Source of the DNA: AC-69 sp963751665
GTDB taxonomy: Bacteria; Actinomycetota; UBA4738; HRBIN12
NCBI GenBank assembly: GCA_963751665.1
Contig: CAVVVF010000009.1
Coordinates: forward strand, 111,868-175,867
DNA: 64,000 bases
Reading direction: 5' to 3'
Each line of letters starts with the position of its first letter. Positions within the stretch are counted from its first letter, which is position 1. Below, piece by piece: positions 19,395-29,308 of this stretch. The position numbers and the translations under genes are program-made. The notes below the pieces were generated by a model, which saw nothing but the letters and a program-made list of their open reading frames with translations, did not search any database and had not been told where the DNA came from.

Positions 19395-20309
19395 GTGCGC
19401 CGCAAGCGTCGGCTGGGCCCGTTCCAGGTTCCGGTGCCGGGCGCGGCGGGCACGGCTCTGCTGCTGCTCGTCCCCAGCCTCATCGTCGTCTTCGGGATCG
19501 TGGTCTATCCGCTGGGGCGCACGCTGTACACGTCGTTCTTCGACGTGAACAGCCCGTTCCCCGGCCACTACCCGTTCGTCGGCCTAGGGAACTACCGGCG
19601 GACGTTCACCAACCCCGCGTTCTGGGCCGCCATCCGGCGGACCGCGTACTTCACGGTCGTCTCGACGTGGTTCGAGCTCCTCCTCGGCATCCTGCTCGCC
19701 CTGCTGTTGAACGCGCGGTTCCACGGGCGAGGGGTCCTGCGGGCCATCGTGATCCTGCCCTGGGCCCTGCCGACGATCGTCAACGGGCTGATGTGGCGGT
19801 GGATCTTCAACCCCGAGTACGGGGCTCTGAACGCGCTCCTCACCCAGCTCCACGTGATCTCGGGCTATCGGTCCTGGCTGGGGAGCCCGCTCCTGGCGCT
19901 GAACATGGTGATCGTGGCCGACGTGTGGAAGACCACGCCGCTCGCGGCGTTCCTGGTGCTCGCCGGCATGCAGACCATCCCCCGGGAGCTCCACGAGGCC
20001 GCCCGTGTGGACGGGGCGGGGCCCATCCGGGGGTTCTTCAGGGTGACGCTTCCCTTGCTGGTCCCGAGCATCCTCATCATCCTGGTCGTGCGGACGATCG
20101 AGGCGTTCAAGGTGTTCGACATCATCTACATCATGACCCGGGGAGGGCCGGCCAACGGGACCCAGTCCATCGCCTACTACGCCTACATCCAGGCCTTCTC
20201 CAACCAGCTGTTCGGCTACGGGAGCGCGCTCGCGTACGTGATCGCGCTGTTCATCCTGGTGTTCGCGCTCATCTACATGAGATTGCTGAGGACCGAGTTT
20301 GCGTACTGA
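19395..20309 (+). CDS. sugar ABC importer permease 1a (MalF-like)
   Basis: 304 residues, six predicted membrane helices. The cytoplasmic coupling (EAA) loop reads EAARVDGAGPIRGFFRVTLP, the contact point for the ATPase. It begins with GTG one base after the binding-protein stop. It forms a heterodimeric pore with the next gene product. Confidence 0.92.
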   Translation: MRRKRRLGPFQVPVPGAAGTALLLLVPSLIVVFGIVVYPLGRTLYTSFFDVNSPFPGHYPFVGLGNYRRTFTNPAFWAAIRRTAYFTVVSTWFELLLGILLALLLNARFHGRGVLRAIVILPWALPTIVNGLMWRWIFNPEYGALNALLTQLHVISGYRSWLGSPLLALNMVIVADVWKTTPLAAFLVLAGMQTIPRELHEAARVDGAGPIRGFFRVTLPLLVPSILIILVVRTIEAFKVFDIIYIMTRGGPANGTQSIAYYAYIQAFSNQLFGYGSALAYVIALFILVFALIYMRLLRTEFAY

Positions 20310-21186
20310 GGTGCTAAAGGCTCGCAGGAGGCGACGGCGCGGCAAGCGCGCCGCGTACCTGGTGTTCATCTACGCGGCGGCCGTCCTGACCGCGGCGATC
20401 GTCCTCGCGCCGTTCGCCTGGCTCTTGATCTCGAGCGTGGCCTCCCCGGTCGACCTGCTGGCCCGGCCCCTGAAGTGGATCCCGGCGCACATCTCGTTCG
20501 ACCGGTACGCGAGCATCTTCCACGCGGGAACGAACGACGCGGCGGCCGACTTCCGCTCCGGGATGATCAACAGCGCCATCATCGCGTCGAGTTCCGTGGC
20601 CATCTCCATGGCCGTCGGGATCTTCGGCGCGTATGCCTTCGCCCGGATCGATTTCCGGTTCCGCCGCACGTCGCTGCTGTTCTTCCTGTCGACGTACATG
20701 CTTCCCCCCATCGCCATCCTGATCCCGCTGTACCTGACGATGGTGCGGCTCCACCTCCTCGACACGAAGATCGGGTTGATCATCGTGTACTGCTCGTTCA
20801 TCACGCCGTTCGTCCTGTGGATCCTGAGCGGGCACTTCCGGACCATCCCCCGGGACCTGGAGGACGCGGCCAGGATCGACGGGGCCAGCCGGCTGGGAGC
20901 GCTGTTCCGCGTCACCCTGCCGCTCGCCCGGTCGGGGCTCCTGGCGACCGCCCTGTTCGGGTTCCTCCTGGCGTGGGACGAGTTCCTGTACGCGCTGATC
21001 TTCACCAGCTCGGCGCAGGCGAAGACGATCCCGGTGGCCATCGCGGAGTTCCAGGGGCGGTTCACGGTCGATTTCGGGCTGGTGGCGGCGGGTGGGATCC
21101 TGGCGGCCATCCCACCGCTCCTGATCGCGTTCGCCTTCCAGCGCTACATCGTGAGCGGGCTCTCGTCGGGCGCAGTCAAGGGCTGA
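20299..21186 (+). CDS. sugar ABC importer permease 1b (MalG-like)
   Basis: 295 residues, six predicted membrane helices. The EAA loop is DAARIDGASRLGALFRVTLP. The TTG start overlaps the end of the partner permease gene by 11 bases; a GTG at 20,311 is an alternative. No ATPase gene follows, so it must borrow one, most likely the MsmK-type protein 6 kb upstream. Confidence 0.9.
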   Translation: MRTEVLKARRRRRRGKRAAYLVFIYAAAVLTAAIVLAPFAWLLISSVASPVDLLARPLKWIPAHISFDRYASIFHAGTNDAAADFRSGMINSAIIASSSVAISMAVGIFGAYAFARIDFRFRRTSLLFFLSTYMLPPIAILIPLYLTMVRLHLLDTKIGLIIVYCSFITPFVLWILSGHFRTIPRDLEDAARIDGASRLGALFRVTLPLARSGLLATALFGFLLAWDEFLYALIFTSSAQAKTIPVAIAEFQGRFTVDFGLVAAGGILAAIPPLLIAFAFQRYIVSGLSSGAVKG

Positions 21187-21204
21187 CTTCACGCAGCGCG
21201 GGCG

Positions 21205-21975
21205 CTAGCGGGCGGTCCAGCCCCCGTCGATCAGGATCGTCTCGCCGGTGATGAGCGACGCCGCCGGTGAGGCCAGGAACACCACGGCGCCCGCGACGTC
21301 CATCGGCTCGCCGATCCGGTGGAGCCCGGCGATCCGCTCCAGCACGTCGGCCCGGAACTCGGGATCGGCGAGCGCCGCCTCGGTTCCGGGGGTGGAGATG
21401 AACGTCGGCGCCACGGCGTTCACCGTTATGCCGTGCTGGCCCCACTCGACGGCCAGGCACTTCGTCAGATGCACGATGGCGGCCTTGGTCAAGCAGTAGA
21501 CGGACTCGGTGGGAAGGGCAACGAAGCCGGCCTGCGAGCTGAGGTTGATGATGCGCCCGTTCCCTTGCTTGATCATGGCTCTGCCGGCGGCCTGGCTGGC
21601 GAAGAAGGTCCCCTTCACGTTCACCGCGACGGTCAGGTCGAAGTCCTCCTCGCGGACGTCCTCGGCCGGGTTCTCGGGCCCGAGTCCGGCGTTGTTCACC
21701 AGGATGTCGAGCCGCCCTAGCCGCTCCACGGTGTCGTCCACCGCGCGGAAGACCTGCTCCATGCGGGTCACGTCCATCTGGAGCGGTAACGCGCGGTGGC
21801 CCAAGCGTTCGACCTCGGAGGCGACGTCGCCGGCGGCGTTCGCGTCGCGAAGGCCGAGCGCCACGTCCGCGCCGGCGTTCGCCAGCGCGAGCGAGATGGC
21901 GCGCCCCAGCCCGCGCGCGGCGCCGGTCACCAGCGCCACCTGCCCGTTCAGGTCGAAACGGGGGAACTCGTCCAT
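21205..21975 (-). CDS. short-chain dehydrogenase/reductase (SDR)
   Basis: 256 residues. TGAARGLG (cofactor glycine motif), NNAG, Ser in NLSSQ and the YxxxK pair in VYCLTK are all present. It is a classical NAD(P)H-dependent SDR, close to gluconate, glucose or 3-oxoacyl reductases; the sugar-island setting favours a sugar or polyol. The ATG at 21,975 was chosen because GGAGGAGAG lies just upstream. It is transcribed divergently from the ROK regulator across a shared operator, so it is likely in the same regulon. Confidence 0.88.
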   Translation of the reverse strand: MDEFPRFDLNGQVALVTGAARGLGRAISLALANAGADVALGLRDANAAGDVASEVERLGHRALPLQMDVTRMEQVFRAVDDTVERLGRLDILVNNAGLGPENPAEDVREEDFDLTVAVNVKGTFFASQAAGRAMIKQGNGRIINLSSQAGFVALPTESVYCLTKAAIVHLTKCLAVEWGQHGITVNAVAPTFISTPGTEAALADPEFRADVLERIAGLHRIGEPMDVAGAVVFLASPAASLITGETILIDGGWTAR

Positions 21976-22002
21976 CCGGCTCTCCTCCCGACTGCGGTTG
22001 TC

Positions 22003-22059
22003 TTGACCGCCGACGCCGGGGGAGCGTAGCATCCGCCCGAATAGTTAGGAAAGTTTCCT
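22003..22059 (+). promoter_or_regulatory. promoter of the ROK-importer 2 operon with ROK operator (site 3)
   Basis: TTGACC (22,003-22,008), 18 bases, TAGCAT (22,027-22,032), then exactly 14 bases to the operator core AGGAAAGTTTCCT (22,047-22,059). Architecture and spacing match site 2. On the minus strand TTCCTA overlapping the operator and TACGCT 17 bases on could serve the divergent SDR gene, a weaker call. Confidence 0.8.
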
Positions 22060-22083
22060 TAGCACTGGAACGAAGGGGGACGA

Positions 22084-23292
22084 ACGGGCGCCGACCAGAC
22101 CTTCGCGGCGGGCACACCGAGCCTGCTCAAGGCGATCAACGAGCGCACGGTCCTCGAGTTCATCCGCCAGGTCGGGCCGGTCTCGCGAGCTCAGATCGCC
22201 AGGGACAGCGGCCTGTCCAAGCCCACGGTCTCGCAGGCGCTCGTGGCCCTGGAGCGAGGTCGTCTGGTCCGGCCGGCCGGCCGGTCGATCGGGGGCAAGG
22301 GGCCGAGCGCGGTGCTGTACGAGCTGAACCCCCGGGCCGGCTGGGTGGTCGGGATCGACGTCGGAAGGTCAGTCGTCCGGGCCGCGATCGGCGACCTGAA
22401 CGGCGACATCGTGGCGCGCCGCGACGAGCGGGCCAGGGCGACCAGGGCCGACACCCTCATCTCGCAGATCGGAGAGGTTGCCCGGGCGCTGGCCGACGAG
22501 GCCGGGATCAAGTGGAAGCAGGTCACGTTCGCCACGGTGGGGAGCCCGGGCGTCTTCGAACCCTCGCGCGGCCTCGTCTCGCTCGCCCACAACCTGCCGG
22601 GCTGGGGGCGTCACGGCCTGGTGGAGGCGGTCCAGCGGGAACTCGGCACGAACATCGCGTTCGAGAACGACGTCAACCTGGCCACCGTGGGAGAGCAGTG
22701 GCGGGGCCTGGGCAAGGACGTCGCGAACTTCGTATACCTGCATGTGGGGACCGGCGTCGGGATGGGGCTGGTGCTGAACGGGGAGCTGTACCGGGGCGCG
22801 ACCGGCGCGGCCGGCGAGGTCGGGTACCTCCCTCTCGCCGCCGCCGATCCCCACGACCCCGCGAACCGGCGCCGAGGCGCGCTGGAGTCGGCCCTCGGTG
22901 CAAAGGGCGTCGTGCAGGCCGCCCGCGCAGCTGGGATGACGGCGCCTCTCACGCCGAAGAAGGTCTTCGCCGCGGCCAGGAAGGGCGACGAGCGAGCCCG
23001 GGGCGTGGTCGCGCTCGTCGCCGAACGCATCGCGCTCGCCATCGCCGCTGTGGTCCCGGTGGTGGATCCGGAGCTCGTGATCCTGGGCGGCGGGATCGCC
23101 CGGAACGGCGATCTCCTCCTCGAGCCCATCGAACAAGAGCTCCGCGCCATCTCCCCGTTCCTCCCCAGGCTCGAGATGTCGGCCCTGGGGGAGGACGCGG
23201 AGCTGCACGGGGCCGTGGCACTGTCGCTCCAGGCGGCCCAGGATCAGCTGTTCACTCGGACCCGATCGAGGACAGAGGGGGTAGTGGGATGA
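22084..23292 (+). CDS. ROK-family transcriptional repressor
   Basis: About 400 residues: an N-terminal winged helix (VSRAQIARDSGLSKPTVSQAL) and a ROK domain (GIDVGRSVVRAAIGDLNG, ENDVNLATVGEQW, HVGTGVGMGLVLNG). The zinc-binding Cys cluster of NagC/Mlc/sugar kinases is missing (NRRRGALES instead), and the catalytic-site GH of the ExGH motif reads GEVGYL, so it is a regulator, not a kinase. No ATG, GTG or TTG occurs before the HTH; the best-placed codon is ACG at 22,084, six bases after GAAGGGGGA, which may be a base error. It overlaps the next gene by ATGA. Confidence 0.85.
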   Translation, partial: TGADQTFAAGTPSLLKAINERTVLEFIRQVGPVSRAQIARDSGLSKPTVSQALVALERGRLVRPAGRSIGGKGPSAVLYELNPRAGWVVGIDVGRSVVRAAIGDLNGDIVARRDERARATRADTLISQIGEVARALADEAGIKWKQVTFATVGSPGVFEPSRGLVSLAHNLPGWGRHGLVEAVQRELGTNIAFENDVNLATVGEQWRGLGKDVANFVYLHVGTGVGMGLVLNGELYRGATGAAGEVGYLPLAAADPHDPANRRRGALESALGAKGVVQAARAAGMTAPLTPKKVFAAARKGDERARGVVALVAERIALAIAAVVPVVDPELVILGGGIARNGDLLLEPIEQELRAISPFLPRLEMSALGEDAELHGAVALSLQAAQDQLFTRTRSRTEGVVG

Positions 23293-24620
23293 AGCGGATG
23301 CTTTGCGTCTTGGCCTCGTTCGCGCTGTTCGGTGCGGCCTGCACCGCAGGCGGCGGGAGCAAGGAGCCCGTGGAGACGGTGAACCCGAGCGGGTCGCACG
23401 CGCCGGTCACGCTCACGGTCTGGGACTACTTCACCGAACGGGAGCTCAGCAACCTCACGGGCGTGCTGAACCAGTTCAAGGCGAAGTACCCGTGGATCAC
23501 GGTGGACGTCGTTCCGGGCAAGCGGCCCATCGAGTTCGTGCGGGGGATCAACGCCGGTGAGACGTTCGACGTGGCGATCGACTCGGAGTCGACCAACGTT
23601 CCCTTCTACTGCTCGACCGGGGGGCTGGTCGACTTGACGCCGTACCTCGAGGCCGACGGCATGGACCTGACCGCCATCATCCCGCCCGCGGCGCTCAGAT
23701 ACACGAGCTATCAGGGCGCGCAGTGCACGCTGCCGCTGCTCACCGATGCGTACGGGCTGTACTACAACAAGGACATGCTGGCGGCCGGGGGCTATTCGAC
23801 GCCGCCAAAGACCCTCTCCGAGCTCACCGCGATGGCCAAGAAGCTGACCGTGCGCAACCCGGACGGGTCGCTCAAGGTCGTGGGCTTCATGCCGCTCTCG
23901 ACGTTCTACGAGAACACCAACATGTACAACGGGAACGCATGGGGTACCGAGTGGTACCAGGAGGACGGGAAATCGGCATTCGCGACCGATCCGGCGTGGA
24001 AGGGCATGCTCGCGTGGAACAAGGAGATGGTGGACTACTACGGGTACAACGACCTCCAGACGTTCTTCCAGCAGCTCGGCGGTCCGAACTCGGAGTGGTC
24101 CTCCGCCCACGGCTTCGAGCAAGGGAAGATCGCGATGCTCTACGACGGGGAGTGGCGGGGGACCTTCATCTCGGACGACAAGTCAAAGGTCGACTTCGGG
24201 ACGGCACCGTTCGCGGTCGCCGACGACAGGCCTGAGCTGTACGGCTCCGGCCAGGTGGGCGGAACCGTGGTCGGCATCCCGAGGACGGCCGAGCACCCCT
24301 CGGAGGCCTGGCTGCTGGTCAAGTTCCTGACCACGGACACCAAGGCGGTGGAGACGCTGGCCAACCTGTTGGGCAACGTGCCGACGACCTACGAGGCGCT
24401 CAAGGATCCAAAGCTCGCCAACGACCCCCTGTTCAAGCCGTTCATGGAGATCTTCCAGAACGAGCACTCCTACCTCCTGCCGCTCACGCCGGCGGCCTCG
24501 GCGCCCGCCGACCTGCTGGCGGACTTCCAGGGGAAGTGGGAGGCGGGCAAGGTCTCCGACCTCCAGGCCGGGCTGGAGGATCTGGCCAACGCGGTCGACC
24601 AGCAGGTGGGCCTGGGGTGA
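23289..24620 (+). CDS. sugar ABC importer substrate-binding lipoprotein 2
   Basis: 443 residues with a Sec lipoprotein signal (MKRMLCVLASFALFGAAC, lipobox Cys at 18). The mature domain has the family-1 blocks WDYFTERELSNL and LLTDAYGLYYNKDML. It is only distantly like binding protein 1, so the two importers probably take different sugars. Its ATG overlaps the regulator stop (ATGA), making repressor and importer one transcript and giving autoregulation through site 3. Confidence 0.92.
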   Translation: MKRMLCVLASFALFGAACTAGGGSKEPVETVNPSGSHAPVTLTVWDYFTERELSNLTGVLNQFKAKYPWITVDVVPGKRPIEFVRGINAGETFDVAIDSESTNVPFYCSTGGLVDLTPYLEADGMDLTAIIPPAALRYTSYQGAQCTLPLLTDAYGLYYNKDMLAAGGYSTPPKTLSELTAMAKKLTVRNPDGSLKVVGFMPLSTFYENTNMYNGNAWGTEWYQEDGKSAFATDPAWKGMLAWNKEMVDYYGYNDLQTFFQQLGGPNSEWSSAHGFEQGKIAMLYDGEWRGTFISDDKSKVDFGTAPFAVADDRPELYGSGQVGGTVVGIPRTAEHPSEAWLLVKFLTTDTKAVETLANLLGNVPTTYEALKDPKLANDPLFKPFMEIFQNEHSYLLPLTPAASAPADLLADFQGKWEAGKVSDLQAGLEDLANAVDQQVGLG

Positions 24621-24640
24621 GGGTGAGGGCGGGCGGCTGA

Positions 24641-25603
24641 GTGGCGACGACCCTGAGCGCGAGGGTCGGCGGGGCGGCGCCGGCGGCGATCCGCCGGCGC
24701 CGCCCCCGCAGCGGGCGGTTCCGACGCATCGCGATCGTGTTGCTGTTCATGTCGCCGTGGATCATCGGGTTCTTCGCGTTCATCCTCTACCCCATGCTGG
24801 CCAGCCTGTATTTCTCCTTCACCAGGTACAACCTGCTTCAGCCTCCTGAATGGGTCGGGCTGTTCAACTACAAGTTCATGTTCCTGCACGATCCGCTGTT
24901 CTGGCAGTCGGTCAGGAACACGGTCTGGATCGTCGTCTTCGGCGTTCCGGTCTCCATCGTGTTCGCGGTGGGGACGGCGATGGTGCTCACCCGGGTCAAG
25001 GTGGGGTCCAGCGTCTACCGGACGATGTTCTTCCTGCCGACCATGGTCCCCGCCGTGGCGGCCACGCTGGCGTTCGTGTTCCTGCTCAACCCCTCGGGCC
25101 CCATCAACACGATCCTGCGGCTCCTGCACATCCCCCAGCCTCTGTGGTTCGCCAGCCCGCAGTGGTCCAAACCGGCGCTGGTTGGCCTGAGCCTGTGGGC
25201 GATCGGAGAGACCATGATCATCTTCCTCGCGGCCCTCCTCGACGTGCCGCGCCAGCTGTACGAAGCGGCCGACATGGAGGGCGCGGGGCCGTGGCAGAAG
25301 TTCCGGCACGTGACCCTGCCGATGATCTCGCCGGTCATCTTCTTCTCGGTCGTCATCGGGGTCATCTTCGGGTTCCAGTACTTCACCCAGGCCTACATCG
25401 CCTCCGGCGGCCAGCTCCACCTGGGCGAGCCCCAGGGGTCCATGCGGTTCTACGCCGTGTGGATGTTCCAGCAGATCCAGTACTCCCACATGGGCTACGC
25501 GTCGGCGCTCGCGTGGGTGCTGTTCCTGGTCGTCATGGCGTGCACCGTGGTGCTCATCAAGGCGTCCAGGCGGTGGGTCCACTACCAGGGAGGGTTCCGA
25601 TAG
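24641..25603 (+). CDS. sugar ABC importer permease 2a (MalF-like)
   Basis: 320 residues, six predicted membrane helices after a basic N-terminus. The EAA loop is EAADMEGAGPWQKFRHVTLP. The start is GTG, 20 bases after the binding-protein stop. It pairs with the next permease. Confidence 0.92.
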   Translation: MATTLSARVGGAAPAAIRRRRPRSGRFRRIAIVLLFMSPWIIGFFAFILYPMLASLYFSFTRYNLLQPPEWVGLFNYKFMFLHDPLFWQSVRNTVWIVVFGVPVSIVFAVGTAMVLTRVKVGSSVYRTMFFLPTMVPAVAATLAFVFLLNPSGPINTILRLLHIPQPLWFASPQWSKPALVGLSLWAIGETMIIFLAALLDVPRQLYEAADMEGAGPWQKFRHVTLPMISPVIFFSVVIGVIFGFQYFTQAYIASGGQLHLGEPQGSMRFYAVWMFQQIQYSHMGYASALAWVLFLVVMACTVVLIKASRRWVHYQGGFR

Positions 25604-25644
25604 CCACCGCCTCCGTCACCGGCCCGGCCATCCGCAGGCAGATC

Positions 25645-26503
25645 GTGCCTCGGGCCATCCCCGTCGAAGAACGGCGACGGCGCCTGCTGATGGCGGTGGC
25701 GAATCACTCCATCGCCATCGTCATCTCGGCCGTCTTCGTCCTGCCCTTCTTCTTCATCCTGGTCACCGCGCTGATGACCCAGCAGCAGGCCCTGACGACC
25801 CATCTGTGGCCCAGCCCGTTCCAGTGGGGGAACTTCGCCAAGGTCTTCAGCGAGATCCCGCTGATCCGATACACGTACAGCACCCTGGTGTACGCCGTGC
25901 TGGCAACGATCGGCGTGGTGGCGTCGTCCATCCCGGTGGCCTACGCGCTCTCTCGGATGAGCTGGCGAGGGCGCAACGTCGCGTTCCTGCTCGTGATCTC
26001 GACGCTGATGCTGCCGGTTCAGGTCACGATCGTGCCCCTGTACGTCGTGTTCGTGCGCCTCCACTGGATCGGCTCCTTGAAGCCGCTCATCGTGCCGGCG
26101 TTCTTCGGCGACGCGTTCACGATCTTCCTGCTGCGGCAGTTCTTCCTGACGATCCCGCAGGAGCTCTCCGACGCCGCCCGGGTCGACGGAGGGGGGGAGT
26201 TCCGGATCATGACCCGGGTGATCATGCCGCTGGCGAAGCCGGCCATCGCGGCGGTGGCGCTGTTCCAGTTCCTCTACTGCTGGAACGACTTCTTCGGGCC
26301 GCTGCTGTATACGCGGGAGCAACCCCAAGATCTGGACCCTGGCCGTCGGCCTGTCCCAGTACAGCGAGACGGTGCACCGAAGCGTGCTGTGGAACATCCA
26401 GATGGCCGCCTCGGTCCTGTTCATGCTGCCGGTCATCGTCCTGTTCTTCCTGGCCCAACGGGTGTTCGTCGAGGGCGTCACGTTGACGGGCGTGAAGGGC
26501 TGA
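25645..26503 (+). CDS. sugar ABC importer permease 2b (MalG-like), one frame break
   Basis: About 285 residues, six membrane helices, EAA loop DAARVDGGGEFRIMTRVIMP. An extra C in the run at 26,323-26,326 shifts the frame; removing it restores REQPKIWTLAVGLSQYSE and the usual end VEGVTLTGVKG. The start is uncertain. GTG at 25,645 is the first standard codon, but a strong RBS (AGGGAGGG) sits five bases before an ATA at 25,600 that overlaps the upstream stop, where an ATG would be expected. No ATPase gene follows. Confidence 0.88.
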
Positions 26504-26540
26504 GCGCAAGCCGTTGTCGGCGATCCGCCCGACGCATCCG

Positions 26541-27570
26541 TCACCGGCACTTGACGGTGGTCGTGCTGGCGTCGGTGAAGTTGCCCGGCTGACCGGCGGC
26601 CGTGGCCCACTCCCAGGAGTAACCCGCCCGCCGGATGCGTGATCCGCAGGATCCCGAAGGCGGCGTCCTGGGCCACGGCCAGGTTGGCCGGCCTCTGGCC
26701 GGTGGGCAGCGGGTACTTGCTCGCGCCTCCCGTCCCCACCACGAACTCGCGGATCCCATGGCCGGGGGCGAACCGCCCGCCCGGAGCCTGGGGCCTCCAC
26801 CGCTGGTAGTTGTGGGAGTGGCCGTTCACCACGACGTCGGCATGCGCTCGGTACAGCAGGCGCCATAGCGGCCTCATCGCGGGTGACTCGCCGCTGCCGC
26901 TCGAGAACGAGAACAGCGGGTGGTGCCAGTAGGCGAGGGTGCAAGCGTAGGCGGAGGCCGGGTGGTCCGAGAGGTTCTGCTTCAGCCACTCGTGCATCTT
27001 GTTCCCGAGCCCCGGATTGGCCGGATCCGATGGGGCGCCGCAGCCGCCGCTGGCGAAGCAAAGCTCGGAGGAGAGCGCGATGAAGTGCCAGCAGACACCC
27101 TGCCCGGGAGTGCATCCCTGGGGCACGTCGAAGCTGTAGTAGCCCAGGCCGTCGGGCCCCTTCACCCGGTCCCCGAAGTACCGGAAGTACCCACGCGGTG
27201 TGGAGCTCGGATCCTGCGCGTACTCGTGGTTCCCGGGAACGGGATTGGTGTTCGCCAGGTACTGGCCCCATGTGGGGTCGTAGTAGGTCGTGTACCCAGT
27301 GTAGGAGCCGGTCGGGTACTGGTTGTCGCCGAGGGCAAGGATCAGGGTGAGCCCGGTGAGCAGGTCGGCCGTGTCGTCGTACTGGCAGTTGTCCGGCTTG
27401 GTCTCGGGGTACGGGTCGGCGTTGCAAGCGATGTCGCCGGCGGCCCCGATGACATACGAGGTCGCGGCTTGGGAGGGGCCGGCCGGGCCGATCTGCTCGG
27501 CCCGCGCGGGCGACGGCGATGCTAACGAGCCGAGCAGGAGGATCCCGAGCACGAACGCGAGCTTCTTCAT
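26541..27570 (-). CDS. secreted metallophosphoesterase (purple acid phosphatase-like), one frame break
   Basis: About 343 residues with a Sec signal (MKKLAFVLGILLLGSLASPSPARA). Binuclear metal motifs in order: AAGDIAC, LALGDNQY, PVPGNHEY, YWHHPLF and VVNGHSHNYQR. It should hydrolyse phosphate esters outside the cell. Near 26,620-26,630 one base in a G-rich run shifts the frame; the correct end is TTTVKCR with the stop at 26,541. It is downstream of the sulfatase gene on the same strand. Confidence 0.88.
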
Positions 27571-27610
27571 CTTGGGTCGACCGATCGTGGACCCACCGAG
27601 GATACGGCGA

Positions 27611-27635
27611 CCTCCGGCCCGGAGTGGGCCGGAGG
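27611..27635. terminator. hairpin between sulfatase and phosphatase genes
   Basis: Perfect 10-bp stem, CCTCCGGCCC (27,611-27,620) with GGGCCGGAGG (27,626-27,635), loop GGAGT. It lacks a T-tract on either strand, so it is only a possible terminator or attenuator for the minus-strand sulfatase transcript. Confidence 0.45.
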
Positions 27636-27668
27636 TCGCGCCCCTCATCAGGAAGCGTGTTCTCCGAG

Positions 27669-29067
27669 TCAAGAGCATGTCGCGCCGACACACTTCCGCA
27701 TGGCCGCGAGATCAGCCGCGAGAGGCCCCACGGACGGGTCGTTCCCCGGCGTACCGTCGTGGAGGAGATTCACCAGCTCCCACGGATCCGCGGTGAGGTC
27801 ATAGTACTCGCGGAACACGACCGTCCCATCGGGTCGGTAGTACTGGATGTAGTGGTAGGTCCTCGTCCTGAGCGAGGCCCAGGTCGGCGGGTCGGTAGGC
27901 TTCGGACGCCAGTACTCCGTCAGGATCTGGTCCCTCCTCCACGTAGCGTCGAAGGAGCGACCGCCCATCCATGGGTGTCGCCGCATCCTGTGGTATGCCT
28001 GCGGCCGCGAGGATGGTCGGCGCGATGTCAATGTTCGCGACGAAGCGATCGTCCACCGACCCGGACCGCACGTGCCCCAGCCAGCGCATATAGAAGGGAA
28101 CGCGGATGGAAGGGTCGTACGCGTGCATCTTCGCCCTGAGCCCGTGCTCGCCCCACAAGAAGCCGTTGTCGGATAGGAAGAAGGCCAGGGTGTGGTCGAG
28201 CTCGCCCGTCGCTGCAAGGGCTCGCAAGACCTTGGCAACGAGGTCGTCGACGGACATCAGGGTCCGGAGCTGCTTCGTGCGGGTGGCCAGGATGCCGCCC
28301 ATCCCGGCCGGGGTGCTCCGCCGAAGGTACCGTGGCTTGTCGCTCCGATCGGATTCTCGGATGGCGGGGCTCGTGTGGAACGACGGCACCTGCGCATCGG
28401 AGTATGCGGGCTCTGGGACGGCTCGCAGATGCGGCGCGTACACGGCGAGCTCCAAGAACCAGGGCTGGGCATCGCTCGATTCCTGGTCGGTGATGTACCG
28501 CACCCCTTGCTCTGCGATGAAGTCGCTTGAGTACCGATCGACGGTGCGGAGGGTGCCCTCGACATTCCAGGTGCCGCCGTAATAGCCGCTCGAATGGTGG
28601 CTGGGCGAAGTGATCGCCCACCGATCGAAGTGCGGCGGGTTGTCGACCACGGGCCACAGGTTGAGGTACTTGCCGAACAACGCCGTGCGGTACCCAGCGT
28701 CCTGGAGGTACCGCTGCACGGTCGTCCCCTGATCCAGCACGTCGGGGGCGTGCCTCGCGTTGCTCTGCACGCCATGGTTGTGCGCGTAGCGTCCGGTGAA
28801 GATCGATGAGCGGGACGGGCAGCAAAGAGGTGTCGTCGCGAAGGCGTGGGGGAACGTCGTCCCTTGGTCGGCGAAGCGTAGGAGGGTCGCCGGCATCACG
28901 TCCATCGTGCCGATCCGCTGATCATCGGTGAGGATGATGAGGACGTTCGGCTTGCCGGCAACGACGGCAGCCGGCCCTGCCGCCGACTCGGGGCTGGCGG
29001 CGGGGGTAACCGAGATCAGGGTGGCGATCACGACGGTGAGAACCACCGCGATCACCAATGCGCGCAT
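27669..29067 (-). CDS. secreted Cys-type sulfatase, one frame break
   Basis: About 465 residues. A hydrophobic N-terminus (ALVIAVVLTVVIATLISV) is a signal peptide or anchor. Metal ligands LTDDQ, the formylglycine site CCPSRSS in LCCPSRSSIFTGR, LFGKYLN and the distal LSDNGFLWGEHG are present. The frame changes near 27,955 and ends with YYDLTADPWELVNL, typical of alkaline-phosphatase-superfamily sulfatases acting on sulfated glycans. A formylglycine-generating enzyme is required but not encoded here. ATG at 29,067 was taken; an in-frame TTG at 29,088 is possible. Confidence 0.88.
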
Positions 29068-29308
29068 CGCGGATCGCTTGCGGGCCAACGGATGGCGAAG
29101 TGGTCGCGCCCTCTGGCCGATCCGGCCGCACAGCGAGCATCCGGATCGTAGTGGGGGTCAGGATGAGCCTCATGTTCGATCGCCTCCGTCCTCTCGTGGC
29201 CCTCGCTGGGGCCTGGAGGCGACGCTAGGGACGGAGGTGTTGTGGGAAACCCGCGGGACTACGCGCGTTTGGTCGCGCGACTACCTAGGAATGCGGCGAT
29301 GGCTCGAT

